A model generated the notes under the pieces. That model searched no databases. It was not told the origin of the DNA and saw only the letters and a program-made list of their open reading frames with translations. Of a stretch of 64,000 nucleotides of DNA, positions 33,805 to 44,842 are shown piece by piece. Source of the DNA: Orychophragmus violaceus. Its lineage: Eukaryota > Streptophyta > Magnoliopsida > Brassicales > Brassicaceae. How positions within the stretch are numbered: position 1 is the first letter of the stretch; every line of letters begins with the position of its first letter. Made by a program: the position numbers and the translations under genes. The stretch spans positions 76,379,581 to 76,443,580 of the forward strand of contig CM058240.1 in assembly GCA_030180135.1 (NCBI GenBank), in the 5' to 3' direction.

Positions 33805-34920
33805 TCATGGCGGTTTCAACAGAGACTTTGAGTGTCTCTGTGAATGTCTCCTCATCCAAGGTGGCGTATATGCTGTCGGATCATGAGGTTTCCCAAGGAA
33901 AGAGTAAACAGAATCAGGGCGGGAGCGAAACTTGGGTGGGATACTACGTTTTCCTGCATTCAAAGCAATGCAGTTATGAGGTTTAAGCTTAGATGATTTG
34001 TATCTTACCTTTGGTGGAAATGAGATGTCTGGAGCTTTTTTCTTAACAGCAGTTGCAGGTACTGAAGATGTTAGAGCAGGTTCAAGAGGAACCACCATCT
34101 CTTTTTCTCCAATTGGAACCTCTGGTTCAACCTCAACACTGGAGCTCTTTCCATCAATGGTGGCTCTCTGCTTCCTGTCCATCTTGAACTGTAATGGCTT
34201 ATCTCCCAGTTGGAGATCAATCAGACCACATCTCACATCTATCACAGCTCCAACAGTAGCTAAGAATGATCTCCCAAGCAGAATAGGATCATCTGGTTCA
34301 ATCTCATACTTCAGCACTACAAAGTCCGTTGGAATCAAGTAGTTTCCAACTCTGATATGTACATCCTCGAGAACTCCTTCAGAGTACCTCTTTGATCGAT
34401 CAGCTAGGATAAGAGAGATCCTAGTAGGCTGGAATTCCATCATTCCCAATCTCACAGCAACTGAGTACAGCATTAGATTCACACAAGATCCTAAATCACA
34501 CAGAGAACGCTTGAATCTGTCCTTAGAGATGGAACAGTCTAGCATAAAGGCTCCTGGGTCTGGTATCTTCTCTATGATCTGAATCAGCTTCTTTTCCATC
34601 ACTTTCGTGCAGTTAGCCACTTCTAGCTTCTGTTTATACGGTTTAGAAACCTTAGGATATGGCACAGAGGGCTTATAGACTCGTTCTAGGACTGTTGCAG
34701 GTTTCTGATCTCGTCTGCGATTTGTGTCGATCGATGCATAAAGCGTGTCGATCAACACAAGGCGATTTTGTACATATTCATCAGACACATCGGGCTTGCA
34801 TCGATCGACATCAAGTGTGTGTCGATCGATGCATGTCTCAGACAGACAAAATTCTTCCAAAAAATCTGAGATTATGCTCTCTTCTTCTCCTAGCAACTCA
34901 GTCTCATCTCCAGTGCTCAC
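33805..34920 (-). CDS. gypsy H Gag C-terminus plus aspartic protease ORF
   Basis: 371 codons; the first shown codon is GTG, following a nonsense codon, so this is not a natural start. After a short acidic segment (GEEESIISDFLEEFCLSE) come peptides encoded by palindrome pairs. A retropepsin-like domain follows at about residues 115-255: FMLDCSISKDRFKRSLCDLG resembles the Athila/Tat protease, whose active site is D-[LS]-G, and later GRSFLATVGAVIDV. The C-terminus is basic and Pro-rich, ending SQRHSKSLLKPP, which is shared with E and F. No reverse transcriptase follows before noncoding DNA. Protease would process Gag, here probably from a partner element. Confidence 0.75.
   Translation of the reverse strand: MSTGDETELLGEEESIISDFLEEFCLSETCIDRHTLDVDRCKPDVSDEYVQNRLVLIDTLYASIDTNRRRDQKPATVLERVYKPSVPYPKVSKPYKQKLEVANCTKVMEKKLIQIIEKIPDPGAFMLDCSISKDRFKRSLCDLGSCVNLMLYSVAVRLGMMEFQPTRISLILADRSKRYSEGVLEDVHIRVGNYLIPTDFVVLKYEIEPDDPILLGRSFLATVGAVIDVRCGLIDLQLGDKPLQFKMDRKQRATIDGKSSSVEVEPEVPIGEKEMVVPLEPALTSSVPATAVKKKAPDISFPPKVRYKSSKLKPHNCIALNAGKRSIPPKFRSRPDSVYSFLGKPHDPTAYTPPWMRRHSQRHSKSLLKPP
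34723..34833. repeat. Two palindrome pairs inside the gypsy H coding region
   Basis: Centres 34730.5/34751.5 and 34804.5/34825.5, both exactly 21 bp (seven codons) apart. They encode the repeated peptides LIDTLYASIDT and CIDRHTLDVDRC. Confidence 0.85.
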
Positions 34921-34968
34921 ATCATTGACGTATTGCTTCCGTTCAGCTTTCTCAGCTTCATTTTGCTT

Positions 34969-35673
34969 CTATATTGCTTGAGATGTATGTTGGACTTGAA
35001 CATCTAGTCTCTTCACATGAGTGCTCAAAGATTCAAACTTCCCATTCAGATTTTCATGCATAGCATCCAGCTTCCTGTCCAAGTCTACAGCAGTCTTAGT
35101 CTGATCCTCTAGCAACTGCTCCATCATGGCTTCCATCTTACTCTCATAAGCATTAGCAGCAGGAGGTGTCTGATAAGAAGATGATCCATAGGTTCTCTGA
35201 TAAGAATTACCTTGCTGATAAGGCTTCTGATAACCAGCAATCTGTCCATATACAGAAGAGTTCTTATTGCTTGTGAAAGTACTCTTCTGTCCACCATTAA
35301 AGAACTTGTCACCTTGCTGATTACCAAACCTGTTTCCTTGGAATCCAGAGCCACTGATGTAGTTCAAATCTTTTTCCTGCTTTTCCAATAACTGCTCCAT
35401 CATGCTTATCAGCTTATCAGACTGTGTATTTTGAGGAGGAACATGCTGATATAATGGAGATTCATAATCTCTGGTGAATGAATAAGAACCATAGCCTCTG
35501 CAGAATGAGTTATTCTGCTGATTTTCCAACATTCGTTCCATCATTCCCATCATCTTACGCACTGTGTCGATCGATGCAAAGCAGTGTCGATCGATGCAAA
35601 GGCGAAGATGTGTCGATCGATGCAAGGGCGAAGATGTGTCGATCAACACACATGACCGTGTCGATCGATGCAA
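34969..35673 (-). pseudogene. gypsy H partial Gag, ended by a nonsense codon
   Basis: 234 codons rich in Gln, Tyr, Ser and Gly, followed by a likely coiled coil (MEAMMEQLLEDQ, then LDAMHENLNGKFESLSTHVK). This kind of segment lies between capsid and protease in Athila/Tat ORFs. The frame ends at a TAG near 34966-34968; relatives have Gln there, and the same frame continues into 33805-34920. The N-terminal capsid domain typical of gypsy Gag is missing, so only the C-terminal half of Gag is kept. Confidence 0.7.
35563..35672. repeat. Cluster of CGATCG palindromes near the gypsy H gag start
   Basis: Five sites with centres 35570.5, 35590.5, 35616.5, 35642.5 and 35664.5, spaced 20, 26, 26 and 22 bp. 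The members are alike but the strict 21-bp pairing is lost here. Confidence 0.75.
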
Positions 35674-35776
35674 GGCGATTACACGCGTACCTGAAACGCA
35701 AGAAACAGAAAAAAAAACAAAAAGGAAAAACCTAGTCTAAACCCTAAGTTCAAATCTATTGAAGACTCAAAAGAGT

Positions 35777-35793
35777 CCCCGGCAACGGCGCCA
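35777..35793 (-). other. Primer-binding site of gypsy H (tRNA-Asp)
   Basis: TGGCGCCGTTGCCGGGG on the - strand. This tRNA-Asp-type primer site is typical of Athila-like elements. It lies a few bases inside the 5' LTR. Confidence 0.9.
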
Positions 35794-35799
35794 AAAACT

Positions 35800-36979
35800 T
35801 GATAGGGTCAGGTTTTAATCTTATTCTACTGCAAGTGCACAGTTATGCAATTATAGTATATAGGGTATCGAAATCCACAAGGACTCTGGACAACGATAGA
35901 TTTAAGAACGATCAAGTTAAACTAGGTGAAAGTAGTGAGAAAGCAGTAAATCAGACAGCAGAAAGTAAACCAAGCGAGTTTGTGAGCAAGGAAGCGAAGG
36001 CGTTAAGTATAGGAAGTTCTCAGGAAATCAGGAACACAGGCAATCAATCAAGCGGGATCTAATTAGGAACTGTTCTAGAACTCAAACACAGATATATAAC
36101 TAACCAATTGTCGTTGTGAGAATTCTCTAAGTCTAATAGCAGAAATCCAAATGTCTTTGTAATTCCTAACAGATTAAACCAGCTTTAAGATTAAGTTCAT
36201 ATTCACAATTCAATTAAACCAAATTCCTTTGCGAGTAAATCAAATTGCTCATCTAGGTTCTTTCTAGCTAATTAACCAACTGTCGTTGTATCAATCAACC
36301 TAAAATCATAAATCTGGATAGCTACTTCAGATTAAGCATTAAAAACAACCCTAGACGAAGAACTAGAAAGTATGAATCCCTAACAGATTGATTAACCTAT
36401 AATTCCATGAAATTCCTAATGAGAATCCCTAAACCCAACAGGTAATCTACTCAGACATGATCATCGAGACAGAAAACATCATGAATAGAAAACCAAATAT
36501 CATAAAATCAAGTAAATAACTGGGGTTCGAAATCAAGTCTCTTTCGAGAACAGGATCAGCCCCTCAACTCTATCTGAAAGCGTAAGTAAAAGCGTAGGTA
36601 AAAGCGTAGCCTAAACAATGGCTGAAAAACCCTAATATAATGATCTAATTACGGCTGGGGCTTCTTTGTAATTATGAAAAACTTATGGGCAAAAGTGCAA
36701 ATTCCATAAGTCTTCATTAAACGCTCGCGAGCAGTCTGTGTCGGCCTTGTGTCGATCGTTGCACAAGATGTGTCGATCGACACAGGTCTGTGAAATCGAC
36801 AGTGAAGTCTATCTCTCGGGTCAATACTCCAAAATGCTCTAAAATGCGCTATAATGTCCAAATCCGCTCCAAACGTGCCTAGACCTGAAAACATAGATAA
36901 TAGGACTCCAAAGGACTCTAAACGATTCGATAACAAGACATATACCATGGTTAAAAACCCTAAAATCCATGGTATATCA
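35800..36979 (-). repeat. 5' LTR of gypsy H
   Basis: 1,180 bp with TG...CA ends. Palindrome pair centres are 36755.5 and 36776.5, 21 bp apart. Confidence 0.92.
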
Positions 36980-36984
36980 AATAT

Positions 36985-38313
36985 CGAACCAAAGAAAATT
37001 GTTTTTCCCCCTTCTTTTGGACAACTGAAAGTCTGAAACCAATCAAACAAACATATAACTCTGCAACTCTTTTGACGAAAAATCTTGAAAAAGGTATGTT
37101 TGGCTTATAAAAGAACACGTAGCTTTACGAAAGACCACAAATGCAAGAGTTGCAATGTCGAAACTTGCAGTTGCAGAGCACATATATATATCTCCGTTTT
37201 GAATTTTCACTGTTTCTGATTGGCTGATTGTTATGTGTTTAGGTCTTAAAGTCTTTGTTCATGATTTCTTATGGAAACAACCTTTATTGACAGAGCGTGT
37301 GGTTTTAAGACAATTATTACTGTCTTGAACAATACAAACGTACTTACAGACAAAGTCAGAGAGACTGTGTGTATCTGTTTGCATGGCGTAGAAGAAAGCA
37401 TGCACTATGAAACTCATCATGTAGTCATGCTTTTACATCGTTTCTACTCCTCGAAAAACTTTAATTTATTTTAATTTATTTTTGTGTCGGAGCACTTTTC
37501 CTATAACTCCGTCCAAAAATTAAATCATCTCATTGTTCAAACCCAATAGTAAGGAAGAACAGTGCATCACGGCATGGTCCACACCCACCTTCACAACAAA
37601 GAGAAAAATATGATTAATGTAAATTAATGATATTAAAAATGAAAAATAAAAACAAATCTCCGAAAATGAAAGAAATTTCAAGAGTATTCAGATTTAACGT
37701 TATCATATCAAAGAGATTTTAAAAAATAGACTTAGTTCTCCTGATATAAATATATATGCCTTATGCAAAAAAGATCCATCTTGAATGATTGTACTGAACC
37801 CTAGTTCCAGAGCAGAGAAATCAATTCCGATTTTGAACTCTAAAATTAGTAAAAATGACTGCGTTTTCCGGTAAAATTGCCTTTAGATCTTTTAGTTTGA
37901 ATTACCCAGTCCACAATCTCGATTAATTTACTCAATTAATCCTTGTGGAAGCTCGGCTTCAACAATTGGCGATGTATGTGGGGACTTTGGGTATATTCAT
38001 ACGACCAAAAAAAGATCAGAGCTGATAGATAAAGTTGTTATGGACCTAATTCAAGCCCATTAAGAGACTTGGGCCACGAAAATCCTACAAGAGAGAAGAA
38101 TAGGCCTTGAAAGTTTTGGTGCAATGAATCTACAAAAATTTATTGGCCCAAACCCAAGGGGCTTTTAAATGGACTCTACAAGTGTAAGATGGATGTTAAA
38201 ATGAAGTGTATTTGGCCAACATCTGGAGAGAAGGCGTGGCACAAGATGGGAGAAGAGAGGAGACAAATGGAGGGTGGAGATCACTCCACTTTTGCTATAA
38301 AAAGAGGCCTTTA
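36985..38313. other. Unassigned DNA between gypsy H and the chromovirus LTR
   Basis: About 1.3 kb that does not belong to a recognised element. The - strand from 37050 downwards is open and would continue past the H insertion into 24012-23900. A possible acceptor (GATTGGTTTCAG, - strand, near 37035) and other gene-like signals lie upstream. From 37480 to 38300 I see nothing but AT-rich DNA, some GGGCC words and a TATA-like CTATAAAAAG at about 38295. Confidence 0.35.
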
Positions 38314-40600
38314 TGTAACGCCCCTTTCCCATTATCCGCAGACCGTCGAGCTGATCGGTCAACAATCAAACAAGAACATGACCGATTGAACCCGAGCAAG
38401 TCAACAGGAAAGGTTCGCCACAGGACGAATCCAGAGATAGATCGGTTTGAGACAAAGGCTCGCACTAATCCATCTTTGACCTCGTCATCCTCATTTCCAG
38501 AGTACAAAGCTGTACAACTTGTACTACTTCAATGAGTTGTGTCGGTTCGGACTAAATACAATATCAGGGAAGCAAATTCATTTTTGAGTAATCAAACGTT
38601 AAGCACAACGTTTAATAGATTTTTACAAACATTTGCCATTCCAAAACACACAATTAAACTAAACCGAGAAAACACCACAAAATACCGAATCAAAATCCTG
38701 CCACAAGAAATCCCGAAACTACACCGAGGACCTCCCGCGTCCATCGCTGCTAAACCTGTAAAACACAAAAGAGTAATGAGCGATCTAAGATCACCCAGTG
38801 AATCGACTCCCCACTAACGGCTTCTAATCTATCTAGCGTCTACAGTTTCCGTATATAGATTAATTCATACTCGTTCTTAGTACTTACATATGCATAATGA
38901 TCCTAACCATGCGACGTCTATATGAATGCATCACTCAATTATCACTAACAACTTAACGGCACGCAATTGATTTACATTTTAAGTCCTAATATCTTAACAT
39001 GCATTTCTAATCCCTATCCGGTTTATCTTAAATCAGCCATCCAGTTAATCAATCACATTCGAACAAGGTATGCAAATCCGAAGACTACAGTTTCTTGGTT
39101 CCCGGTCTATATGCATTGACTAACTAAAGGTTCTGAACCGACTCACAGTGAGATAAGCGCGGAATGACGGATCTGACGCGGTATGAATCCCAAGACCTCC
39201 GAACTGAAATCCGAATCTCCCGGCTGCACGAACACGAACCCCGAGGCTTCCTGAACACCCAAACACGAACCGCAAGTCGCAAACTGGCCGGAGTCAATGT
39301 GTTGACTGGCGTTGACTGGCATTGACCGGCCGGTTGACTCTGACTCCGGTTGACCGTTGACCTTGACTTGAACCGATTGACTTCCCAAATTAAACCGGTT
39401 GAACCACTGAACCAGCTGAACCGATCAAACCACTTCCAATCGAACCAGTTAGGTTAAACCGGTTGAAATTAAACTGTTGACTTGTTTAACCCAACTTTGA
39501 CCGTGGTTTAACCAGCCCTAAACCAACTCTAATTTCAGATCCAATCCACTCAATCCAACCCTTGAAGAACCGGCTTCAATCTGACGGCAGCGAGGCTTCT
39601 CCGGTGACCGGCTCCGGCGTTGACCGCGGCGAAGCTGCATTGACCACGACGGAGATGACTTTTTCGGCAGCTTCTGCTGAGTTCAGGCGATGGAGAGCAC
39701 CTTTAGGTCCATCCTGAAGCTTCTGAGAGGCGAGAGAGAGCTTGAAACACCAAGGTAAGAGAGAGAACAAGGAGAACCTCGCCGGTGGCGGTTCTCCGGC
39801 CAGATTCCGGCAACATCCAGCGACGGCGACGGCAAGGAAGAGGTGGCGGTTGAAGCTGAGATCAAGAGGAGTCTATTGGCTTTTACAGAAGTGAATTTGG
39901 GTTTGTAGATTGAAAGTTAAAGGCTTTCTTGCTCACCAAGCTATGAAGAGCATACTAGGGTTTTTAAGGTTTCTTTTGAAGATTCAAGGAGATTGATGAG
40001 TTTCTGGGTTTGTTCTTTGCATGTGTTTATCAGAGAGAGAGAGAGAGAGAACCGAGTGGGAGAGGCTAGAGTGTAGGTTGAGTGTTTGGTTAGATGAAAT
40101 GAATGTGATTAGATGGGTTTCTTGCATGAAAAATGGTTCATTGCATCATCTTCATGCAATGCATCCGATAGGATAGAGGTGGCGCCATTCCTCATGAGAC
40201 ATCTGTCTCTAATGAGTGTTTTAGTTGCCAAAAACCCCTCCTAAACCGTCCTTAACCAATGCTTATCCCGACTTAACCCATTGCTTCGGTTTCCTTCGAT
40301 TTCATGTTTAATATTTTAAAAAACCTTCTAAACGTTCCCATAAATCTTCAAATCCTAAAAATCAGATTCTCCATACTATAAGACGAATTTAGAAAGTTGA
40401 ATCACTCCATTTGGGCTTACGTGGCTCCGATTATGAATTTTTGAAGTTTCTTCGGGTTTATTGGTTTCCATTCCCGATAAGCCGAAAACATATTTTTGTT
40501 TTGTTTCTTACAATTCTGGTCTTGTAAATGTTCTTTATGTTGTGAAACATGAACATTTGGCCCGTCATAGCTTCCGTCTCGAACTTTGGCAAATTACCAG
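38314..40600 (-). repeat. Chromovirus I 3' LTR, larger piece
   Basis: Begins TGTAACGCCCC on the + strand, i.e. the LTR 3' end. It contains AACCGGTT-rich DNA around 39380-39520, a TTGAC cluster at 39302-39381 and a GC-rich stretch at 39580-39860 unlike its surroundings. A TATA-like CTATATACGG (- strand) lies near 38850. It ends in ACCAG, the target site used by F. Confidence 0.65.
39302..39381. promoter_or_regulatory. Cluster of eight W-box cores in the chromovirus LTR
   Basis: Eight TTGAC words in 80 bp (starting 39302, 39312, 39322, 39333, 39350, 39357, 39363 and 39377), each followed by C or T. TTGAC[CT] is the known binding site of WRKY transcription factors. The cluster lies about 450 bp upstream, in element orientation, of a TATA-like site near 38850. 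Regulation by WRKY factors is an inference. Confidence 0.5.
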
Positions 40601-41755
40601 TGATAGGTCAAGAATTAATCTCTATACTAACTGCAAGTGCACAGTGATGTAGTTGTAGTACTTAGGGTATCGAATCCACAGGGACTCCGGTCAATGATAG
40701 ATTAAAAACGATAAAGATTAAACTAGGTGAAAGTAATGAGAAAGCAGTAAATCAAGCAAGCAGAAAAGTAAATAGATCGGTTGTAAGCGAGGAAGCGAAG
40801 GCGTTAAGTCTAGGGAGTTCTCAGGAAATCAGGAACACAATCAATCAATCAAACGGGATCTAATTAGGAACTGTTCTAGAACTCAAACACAAATATAGAA
40901 TTAACCAGGTGTCGTTGCGAGAATTCTCTAAGTCCAAGTGCAGCAATCCAAATTCCTTTGCAATTACTAACAGATTAAACCAGATTTAATTCTAAGTTCG
41001 ATATGTTCACAATTAAACTAAACCAAATTCCTTTGCGAGTAATTCAATTGCTCATCTAGGTTCTTTCTAGCTAATTAACCAACTGTCGTTGCATCAATAA
41101 ACCTAACATCATAAATCTAAGTGGTCAGTTCAGATTAAGCATTAAGAACAATCCTATACGAAGAATTAGAAAGTATGAATCCCTAACAGATTGATTAACC
41201 TAATATTCCGTGAAATCCCTAGTGAGAATCCCTAAACCTAACAGGTAAACTAGTCAGACATGTTCATCGAAACAGAAGACATCATGAATAGAAAACCAAA
41301 TATCATATAACAGAATAAAGAACTGGGGTTCGAAATCAAGTCTCTTTCGAGAACAAGATCAGCCCCTAAAACTCTCTCTGAATAAAATAAAGCGTAAGTA
41401 AAGCGTTGCCTAAACAATGGCTTAAAAACCCTAATATAATGATCTAAAGTCGGCTGGGGCTTCTTTGTAATTATAGAAACTTCTGGGCTTAAGTTGCAAT
41501 ATCCAAACTCTTCATAAAACTCGCCTAGAAAAGTCTGTCACGATCTTGTGTCGATCGATGCATATCTTGCAACGATCGACACACATGTCTGATCTGCTAA
41601 ATGCTCCAAATAGCTCCAGAATGCGCCATAATGTCCAATTCCGCTCCAAACGTACCTAGACCTGAAAACATAGATAATAGGACTCCAAAGGATCTAAAAG
41701 AATCGATAAGAAGACATATACCATGGTTAAAAGCCCTAAAATCCATGGTATATCA
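40601..41755 (-). repeat. 3' LTR of gypsy F
   Basis: 1,155 bp with TG...CA ends. Palindrome pair centres are 41554.5 and 41575.5, 21 bp apart. It lacks about 25 bp present in the other F LTR near 59540. Confidence 0.93.
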
Positions 41756-43048
41756 ACTCCCCCACACTTAGCTCTTGCTTGCCCTCAAGCAAGTTAAGAA
41801 CCAAAATAAAACTCATTTCGTCTTAGGAACTTTCGCATTCACATTCACTTAGTAATCCAATGAAAACTTTCTTACAGAACTCAAGACCACAATACACTTC
41901 CCCCACACTTAGCAACTGTCCTAAGTAAACTCCACAATCACATTCACACATTCAAATTCACCCTACTGACTTCTGCGAGTATTTAAGTGCGGTCTCACCT
42001 AAGGAGTATTGATCAAAGGGCACATGGACTCTTACCTTGTCAGCTCTAGACCACCATACTATCTTTCTCTGGTCCCTCTCTTCTCTTTTCCCTTCCTTAA
42101 CAACTGATTTTTCTCCACTGGGTATCATTTTATATTTTTTTATCAGTGTCCTTCCCGTTTTGGGGTGTACTTTGGACACATTCCATGGATCGCACAGGAG
42201 GTAATAGTGGTAGCTACCACTCCCGTGACCACTTCGGAGCTACTAGCTCATCCTCAGTTTATATTCTTTTTTTTTTTTACTTTATGGAAGGGGAGAAGGG
42301 AACCAAATATGACAGGTTTACAAGCTGTGTCAGAACTAACAAAGGAACCGACTCAAGGTATTCCAAGCCCTTAGGTGAGAAAATTAAGTCAGTATTAAGG
42401 TGAAGTCAGTAAAAGGATCCTCTGATACCTGAAGTGATATGGGTGTTCTCAGTAGGCTGATCCGTGTTGGGTTTTCTAACAGTCATAGAGGCTCTGCAAG
42501 TCTGTCCAATGGTTACTTAGTTCCTGTTCAAGCAAAAAATTTCCTCGAAAAATCATAGTTTCATACAGATTTTGACTCAATAAAACAATTTTGAAAAACA
42601 AAGGACTGACTCTAGCACGACCTCCCCCACACTTAAACTACACTGTCCCCAGTGTAATCAAGCTTAGGATCGATGAGAAAAGAAATCAAATTGAAATGAA
42701 TATGAAAGTTGCAGAACACTTACTGTTGTCGTCCTGCATCGATCGATGCCACAAGGGTGTCGATCGATGCAAGGCGATTTTTTCCCGCGGTTACGTAGAT
42801 AACCGATGTCTGAACCGCAATCAATTCGGCTAACCGTAAATCGCAATTGTGTCGACCGATACACTATGTGTGTCGATCGATGCAGTGCGATTCTGTCTGT
42901 TTCTATCGGCTCTGAACACACTTACACAGAAAAATCAAAATATCAAAACCAAAACGAAAAATGAAAACAAAAACGAACCTAACAGTGGGTTGCCTCCCAC
43001 TCATCGCTTGTTTAAAGTCAATAGCTTGACTATGGAGAGGGATCAGAC
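41756..43048 (-). other. 3' noncoding region of gypsy F
   Basis: Starts with the polypurine tract (complement of ACTCCCCCACACTTAG) and includes the poly-T block at about 42268-42280 shared with H and E. Two palindrome pairs have centres 42742.5/42763.5 and 42855.5/42876.5, both 21 bp apart. No gene is supported. Confidence 0.75.
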
Positions 43049-43318
43049 TCATGGGGGTTTCAACAGAGACTTGGAGTGTCTCTGTGAATATCTCTTCATC
43101 CAAGGTGGTGTATATGCATTATGATCATGAGGTCTCCCAAGGAAAGAATGAATAGAATCAGGGCGGGAGCGAAGCTTGGGTGGGATACTGCGTTTTCCTG
43201 CATTCAAAGTAATGCGGTCAGGAGGTTTAAGCTTAGATGATTTGTGCCTTACCTTTGGTGGAAATGAGATGTCTGGAGCTTTCTACTTAACAGCAGTTGC
43301 AGGATCATAAGATGTTAG
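43049..43318 (-). pseudogene. gypsy F Gag-protease ORF, C-terminal piece
   Basis: Encodes the basic, Pro-rich tail ending SQRHSKSLLKPP and a stop at about 43049-43051. A TAG interrupts it near 43285, where H has Lys. The upstream part of the same ORF continues on the far side of copia G, at 51063. Confidence 0.75.
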
Positions 43319-43993
43319 TGAAGGAATGTTTAGATGAATCCTGATTCAATTCTCTGATTCAGATTATCCTAAACATGCGGATCTAGGTTCTCTTGATTAG
43401 AAACAATTGTTGATCTCACCTTTTACCTGTTTATGCAGCGGAAAGAGAGAACAGGTCAGAGATCAGCAGAACCACCAAGGGATGGATCCTCCAAAGGCTC
43501 ACACACGCACACCGTCAGGAAAGAGGCTGCTAGACCACGAGGAGGGAGGCGCAGAGAGAGAGGAGGCTCGCGGCCAGGTTAGGGTTCGAGAGGAAAACAG
43601 ACTCGAGTTTTATTTATAAAACTCGTCCGGTTCCTCTTGGGCCATTTGGCCCTAATACCAAATAACTCGAAGGCGTTCGCGCACTGTGTCGATCGACACA
43701 CCTTGTACATCGATCGACACACAGTGGCCAAACCCTTTTATTCTCTCTAAGTACAGTAAATGCCTAGCACTTTTACCGTACTTCTGCTAAGCCGTTCCTA
43801 TACCTTTCCTGTTAGCTTAGGCGTGTGACCCATATGGGATCATATAATAAAGGCAATAAGTCCAAGACTTATAGATCATGAGCGGACTCTAGCAAGCCAT
43901 CATGACCCCCAGTATTATATGACTTATGTCTGATCATTGACATACTCTTACTTTCTAGAGACAGTACCGAGATTACTGGACACAATTCCAACA
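43319..43993 (-). repeat. 3' LTR of copia G
   Basis: 675 bp, TG...CA ends. Palindrome pair centres are 43692.5 and 43713.5, 21 bp apart. The polypurine tract GTGGGAGAT (- strand) adjoins at 43994-44002. Confidence 0.95.
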
Positions 43994-44842
43994 ATCTCCC
44001 ACTTGTACTGGAATCTCTGTATTCATAATCCTTTTGTCACAATATCTCGATTAGTCATAAGGCAAGATTGGTGTCATCCTTATAAAGCCTAATCTTGTTC
44101 ATCGGACTCTGATTCGATACTGACAATCCAAACGACTCGGGACAGTCCGTTTGAGCATGGCCATGCATTTTCCAGTATTCAAATCTCCGATTGGCCTAGA
44201 GATATTCACTCCATTTATATTGGAGGGACAAATTCCGTCTTATTCCATCACTGTAAACTACTCATTTCATAATGTACCCAAACAAGGTCCTTATAACTAT
44301 CGCAGAACGATAGCGTTAGACAATGATCAAAGTGCATCAGTCCATGTGCAGTCACATGCATGCGAACTCAGGTCTAAGGATTATACTCTATAGTCGTAGT
44401 GAGAATCTCTTATGACACATATATAAATATCCTGAAGAGTTCTCATAATCGGGTCTTGTCCGGTCGTATGTTCCCAACATACACCTATGTATTGACTTTG
44501 ATGCCGAGCATCTATGACACACTGAGACTTTGTCATAAGTCACATACCAATCCAGTCTCCCACGGTTGTTGGTGTTCCAATTTCAACAACCTTCGACTAG
44601 GGACAGGATGATATAATCCATCTATCAAATATAGGGTCTCATGATCAAGCTAAATGACTTTGATGACTCAAGATCAAGTCACTTACTTCGATGACCTATA
44701 AAATGGTTTATATCACTTTGGAACGATTATTTCATCACAGTTAAAATAATCTTGAAATAATAATTTCATTAAACATAAAATGTTTTACAAGAACATATCA
44801 AATAACTAAATAAAAGCCCTCAAACTCCCACTCAAATTTAGA
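43994..44842 (-). other. 3' noncoding region of copia G
   Basis: Noncoding DNA between RNase H and the 3' LTR, weakly similar to the same region of A2 and C. Nothing else is seen. Confidence 0.75.

Larger units (their letters stand above)
24018..36979 (-). mobile_element. Ty3/gypsy (Athila/Tat-like) non-autonomous element H (TSD AATAT)
   Basis: Two LTRs of about 1.18 kb (24018-25199 and 35800-36979) are flanked by AATAT at 24013-24017 and 36980-36984. Without the nested copia A2, the internal region is only about 3.3 kb. It carries a tRNA-Asp primer site, a partial Gag and a retropepsin-like protease, but no reverse transcriptase, RNase H or integrase. The strand is set by the primer site at the right end and the G-rich tract (GTGTGGGGGAGT, - strand) beside the left LTR. 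F and E are relatives. Confidence 0.93.

Noticed and set aside
33805..35673. Endogenous pararetrovirus or other virus as source of the aspartic protease
   Set aside because: LTRs with TSD, tRNA-Asp primer site and Athila/Tat-like protease fit a gypsy retrotransposon; no movement or coat protein is seen.
38290..38320. TATA-like CTATAAAAAG as promoter of a gene starting near 38320
   Set aside because: No gene follows; the site directly adjoins the TGTAAC end of the chromovirus LTR.
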